From Bacteroidales bacterium UBA1797 (GTDB taxonomy: Bacteria; Bacteroidota; Bacteroidia; Bacteroidales; VadinHA17), in assembly GCA_002319885.1 (NCBI GenBank), contig DCFT01000133.1, forward strand, positions 8,364 through 72,363: a DNA stretch of 64,000 nt, written 5' to 3'. Below are positions 61,073 to 64,000 of the stretch, in pieces. Positions within the stretch are counted from its first letter, which is position 1; each line of letters opens with the position of its first letter. The notes under the pieces were generated by a model. The model was not told the DNA's origin. It made no database searches and saw only the letters and a program-made list of their open reading frames with translations. Made by a program: the position numbers and the translations under genes.

Positions 61073-63529
61073 ATGACGACATTATATGATCTCAGTGAGG
61101 GAGAAAAGGGGTTAATTTTAAAGATAAAGGGGAGAGGTCAGTTCAGGCAACGACTCTCAGAGATGGGATTTGTTGTCGGACAAAAGGTGGAAGTAATTAA
61201 AAAAGCACCTCTGAGGGATCCTGTTGAATACAAGATAATGGGATACCATATTTCGCTGAGAAACAGTGAAGCCCAGTTAATTGAAGTTGAGAGAGGCCTG
61301 AAATCAGAAACATTCCAATCTTCCAATGGAGTTCTGATAAGTGAGGATGAAAACGGATCCTGGTTTGAAAAAACAAGGCACATTCAGGTTGCCCTGGTAG
61401 GGAACCCCAATTCAGGGAAGACGACACTATTTAATTACGCTTCTGGTTCAAAGGAAAAGGTTGGGAATTATGCTGGTGTTACTGTCGATTCCAAAGAGGC
61501 TACTTATAAGCAATCAGGTTATACGTTTTCAATTGTTGACCTTCCCGGAACATATTCAATAAAAAGCTATTCCCCTGAGGAGATCTATCTGAGAAACTAT
61601 ATTTTCGATAATAAACCTGATATAGTTGTTAATATAGTTGATGCCTCAAACCTCGAGAGAAATCTTTACCTGACATCACAATTAATAGATATGGGTGTGC
61701 AGATTGTTATCGCACTCAATATGTATGATGAACTCCAGAAAAAGGGAGATATCCTCGATTTTGTTTCTCTTGGCAATTTATTGGGAGTACCGATAATACC
61801 AACAATCAGTTCCAGGGGGAAGGGAATTAAAGAACTCTTTGATAAGATAATCGAAGTTTATGAGGTCAGAGAACCGGTTGTCAGACACATACATATTAAT
61901 TATGGAATCGAAATCGAAAATTCAATTTGTGCTATCCAATCGAGGATAAAAATTGAGAAGAACAGGGCATTCACTAACGTCATATCTGCCAGATATCTGG
62001 CAATTGAGCTGCTCGAAAATGATAAGGAATATTCAAAAAGTATTACACGCTGTGTCAATTCCTCCGAGATAATAGATATTGGAAGAAAGGAATACTCCAG
62101 GCTCGAGAAACTGTTTTCTGATCCTGTGGAGACTGTCATAACAGACCTGCGATATGGTTTTATTTCAGGAGCGTTAAGGGAGACTCTTAAAATCAGTAAA
62201 GTTGAAAGACAAAGAAATACGGTAATAATAGATAATTACCTGACAAATAAATACCTGGGGATCCCAATTTTTGTTTTTTTTATGTGGCTGACATTTTTTA
62301 CCACATTTAAGCTCGGAGGATATCCGAAGTATTGGATGGAAGTTGGATTCAGTAAACTTTCCGAACTGATCTCAAATAATCTCGCTCCCGGAATTCTCCG
62401 TGATTTTTTAGGAGAAGCTATAATTGGTGGTGTTGGCGGGGTGATTGTTTTTTTGCCCAATATTATTATACTCTTTCTCTTTATATCATTCATGGAAGAT
62501 ACAGGTTATATGGCCAGAGCGGTATTTATCATGGACAAATTGATGCACAAGATCGGATTGCATGGTAAATCATTTATTCCTCTTTTTATGGGTTTTGGTT
62601 GTAATGTGCCTGCAATAATGGCAACCAGGATCATCGAGAGTCGGAGAGACCGCCTGATCACAATGCTTATTACTCCATTCATGTCGTGTAGTGCAAGATT
62701 ACCGGTTTATATACTTTTTATCAGTGCTTTTTTCCCCAGAAATCAGGCTTCAGTTTTGTTTCTGCTGTATTTCCTTGGTGCATTGTTTGCAGTATTATCC
62801 GCATTATTTTTAAAGAAGGTATTTTTCAAAATGGCAGAGATTCCCTTTGTTATGGAACTACCTCCTTACAGGGTCCCGACTTTCAGAAGTATTTTAAAAC
62901 ATGTATCATTTAGAACCAGCTTGTATTTCAGGAAAATAGGGGGAGTTATTCTTCTGGCATCTATAATTGTATGGATCTTAAGTAATTTTCCGCGATCAGT
63001 TACATACTCAAAGGATTATCCGGCTGAAATTTCGACTGTTAAAAAATCAGAACTGCCTTCAGATAAAAAAGCGGGATCGGTAAACCAGCTTATACTTGAA
63101 CAGAAGAGTGAGAAGCAAGGTAAATCGTTTATGGGCATGATCGGACATTTAATAGAACCAGTAATGAAACCACTCGGTTTTGATTGGCATCTCAGTGTCA
63201 GTATATTATCGGGACTAGCAGCTAAAGAGGTAGTCGTGAGTACGTTAGGTGTAATTTACCAGACTGATACAGATTCTGGGAAGAAATCATTAGTTCAAAA
63301 GATACAGACAGATAAAGACTCAACCGGTAAAATAATTTTCACTCCACTTATTGCATTCTCGTTTATGTTGTTCATACTTATTTACTTCCCATGCGTCGGT
63401 GTTGTGGCTGCCATTAAAAGAGAATCGGGAAGCTGGAAATGGGCTGCATTCACTGTGTTCTATACAACAGGAATAGCCTGGATTTTATCCTTTACAATAT
63501 ATCAGATTGGGAAAATAGTTATCGGTTAG
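61073..63529 (+). CDS. feoB: FeoA-FeoB fusion, ferrous iron transporter
   Basis: Imports Fe2+ across the inner membrane. Residues 1-75 form a FeoA (SH3-like) domain (FRQRLSEMGFVVGQKVEV). A linker leads to the FeoB G-domain with G1 GNPNSGKTT (110-118), G3 DLPGTYS and G4 NMYD, and then the transport region with two gate repeats, GCNVPAIMATR and SCSARLPVYILF. The 818 residues match the fused form common in Bacteroidota. No Fur box was identified in the 194-nt upstream gap. It converges on a type IX cargo gene. Confidence 0.96.
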   Translation: MTTLYDLSEGEKGLILKIKGRGQFRQRLSEMGFVVGQKVEVIKKAPLRDPVEYKIMGYHISLRNSEAQLIEVERGLKSETFQSSNGVLISEDENGSWFEKTRHIQVALVGNPNSGKTTLFNYASGSKEKVGNYAGVTVDSKEATYKQSGYTFSIVDLPGTYSIKSYSPEEIYLRNYIFDNKPDIVVNIVDASNLERNLYLTSQLIDMGVQIVIALNMYDELQKKGDILDFVSLGNLLGVPIIPTISSRGKGIKELFDKIIEVYEVREPVVRHIHINYGIEIENSICAIQSRIKIEKNRAFTNVISARYLAIELLENDKEYSKSITRCVNSSEIIDIGRKEYSRLEKLFSDPVETVITDLRYGFISGALRETLKISKVERQRNTVIIDNYLTNKYLGIPIFVFFMWLTFFTTFKLGGYPKYWMEVGFSKLSELISNNLAPGILRDFLGEAIIGGVGGVIVFLPNIIILFLFISFMEDTGYMARAVFIMDKLMHKIGLHGKSFIPLFMGFGCNVPAIMATRIIESRRDRLITMLITPFMSCSARLPVYILFISAFFPRNQASVLFLLYFLGALFAVLSALFLKKVFFKMAEIPFVMELPPYRVPTFRSILKHVSFRTSLYFRKIGGVILLASIIVWILSNFPRSVTYSKDYPAEISTVKKSELPSDKKAGSVNQLILEQKSEKQGKSFMGMIGHLIEPVMKPLGFDWHLSVSILSGLAAKEVVVSTLGVIYQTDTDSGKKSLVQKIQTDKDSTGKIIFTPLIAFSFMLFILIYFPCVGVVAAIKRESGSWKWAAFTVFYTTGIAWILSFTIYQIGKIVIG

Positions 63530-63578
63530 TGAAGTTCTGGCTCCTGATTCCAATGTACATTTTGCCTGTTTTGAGTAC

Positions 63579-64000
63579 TTAATGCAGGAATGTTACGTCA
63601 CCAACTTTATTAAAATATTTTCCGTCGGCAAATCGTCCTACTGCCTTCCATACATAAACTCCCTGAAGCGCAAGATTTGTGTCTTCAAAGTATCCATCCC
63701 ATCCTTTCTGGAGTTCACTGCTTTCATAAAGCAATACTCCCCAGCGGTTAAATATCTGAAGTTTATATTCAATAACATTTGTAAAAAATGGCCTGAATGT
63801 ATTATCGTCTAATTCACCATCTGCCCAGTAACCACCCGTAGGTCCCGATCCGTTCCACTTGAATACATTAGGGAACTTGATCTCACCGGTTTTATAATCT
63901 ACATTAACAGGAGATTTGAAAGAGGTTGAATCTGTACATCCATCTTTTGAAGTCACATTCAAACTAATCGAATATGTCCCTTCGGTCGCATATTTATGCC
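63579..64000 (-). CDS. PKD-domain protein with type IX secretion sorting domain (5' end outside the window)
   Basis: Only the C-terminal 140 residues are in view. The open frame continues to the window edge, so the apparent TTG start at 63962 is not the real one. The upstream part (YATEGTYSISLNVTSKDGC) is the end of a PKD domain. The tail YKLQIFNRWGVLLYESS ... GWDGYF ... GVYVWKAVGRFADG is the gliding-motility-associated (type B) C-terminal sorting domain that directs proteins through the type IX secretion system to the cell surface. Such proteins are typically large, multi-PKD adhesins. Confidence 0.85.
   Translation of the reverse strand, partial: HKYATEGTYSISLNVTSKDGCTDSTSFKSPVNVDYKTGEIKFPNVFKWNGSGPTGGYWADGELDDNTFRPFFTNVIEYKLQIFNRWGVLLYESSELQKGWDGYFEDTNLALQGVYVWKAVGRFADGKYFNKVGDVTFLH

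Overview
The window reads as chromosomal DNA of a free-living Bacteroidota, probably class Bacteroidia. The evidence is the gene families (a BT_3928-type DoxX protein, a PorE-like OmpA protein, a type IX secretion sorting domain, a FeoA-FeoB fusion, SerC-SerA-DUF1015), the near absence of Shine-Dalgarno sequences, and repeated TAnnTTTG boxes upstream of genes, which match the -7 element of the Bacteroidota primary sigma factor. I see no rRNA, tRNA, CRISPR array, phage or insertion sequence. Most of the window is core genome. The most accessory-looking part is the signalling cluster at 45-59 kb.

Layout. 0-1.4 kb: ugd on the minus strand. 1.6-9.6 kb: a plus-strand run with rpsA, a STAS protein, RNase Z, guaA, an S41 protease and a THUMP RNA methyltransferase. 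9.8-18.2 kb: siaB-siaC, a large ABCG-like transporter, a flavin reductase, clpB with a sigma-54-like promoter, and an Hpt-STAS pair. 18.4-27.8 kb: a PorE-like OmpA protein, gcvT-comB, serC-serA-DUF1015, then yggS and a dihydroorotate dehydrogenase-like gene. 27.8-35.2 kb: hypotheticals, uvrA, an ECF sigma factor with a small downstream ORF, rsmE and a phosphoesterase. 35.2-44.5 kb: a 1504-residue exported protein of unknown function, tmk-DoxX-tpiA on the minus strand, then folP and cdaA. 44.7-59.1 kb: a small membrane protein followed by eight two-component genes, all on the plus strand. 59.3-64 kb: an exported hypothetical, an exported YhcH-type protein, feoAB, and the C-terminus of a PKD/type IX secretion cargo protein that runs off the right edge.

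How the parts fit. Two regulatory themes stand out. The first is partner-switching and phosphotransfer parts spread over the first 18 kb (STAS, SiaB, SiaC, Hpt, STAS). The second is the two-component cluster: a HisKA_3 kinase with its LuxR-type regulator, a soluble kinase, a REC-PAS kinase followed by a sigma-54 activator, a membrane kinase followed by a CheY-like regulator, and a hybrid kinase. The serine operon lacks serB but carries a DUF1015 protein with a ParB/SerK-like DGHHR motif. At least six intergenic gaps hold repeats with one shared architecture: short degenerate words repeated in tandem and mirrored as an inverted repeat.

Several start codons were moved inward from the longest possible frame, using signal peptides, family N-termini or promoter position. 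All domain positions are read by eye and approximate.
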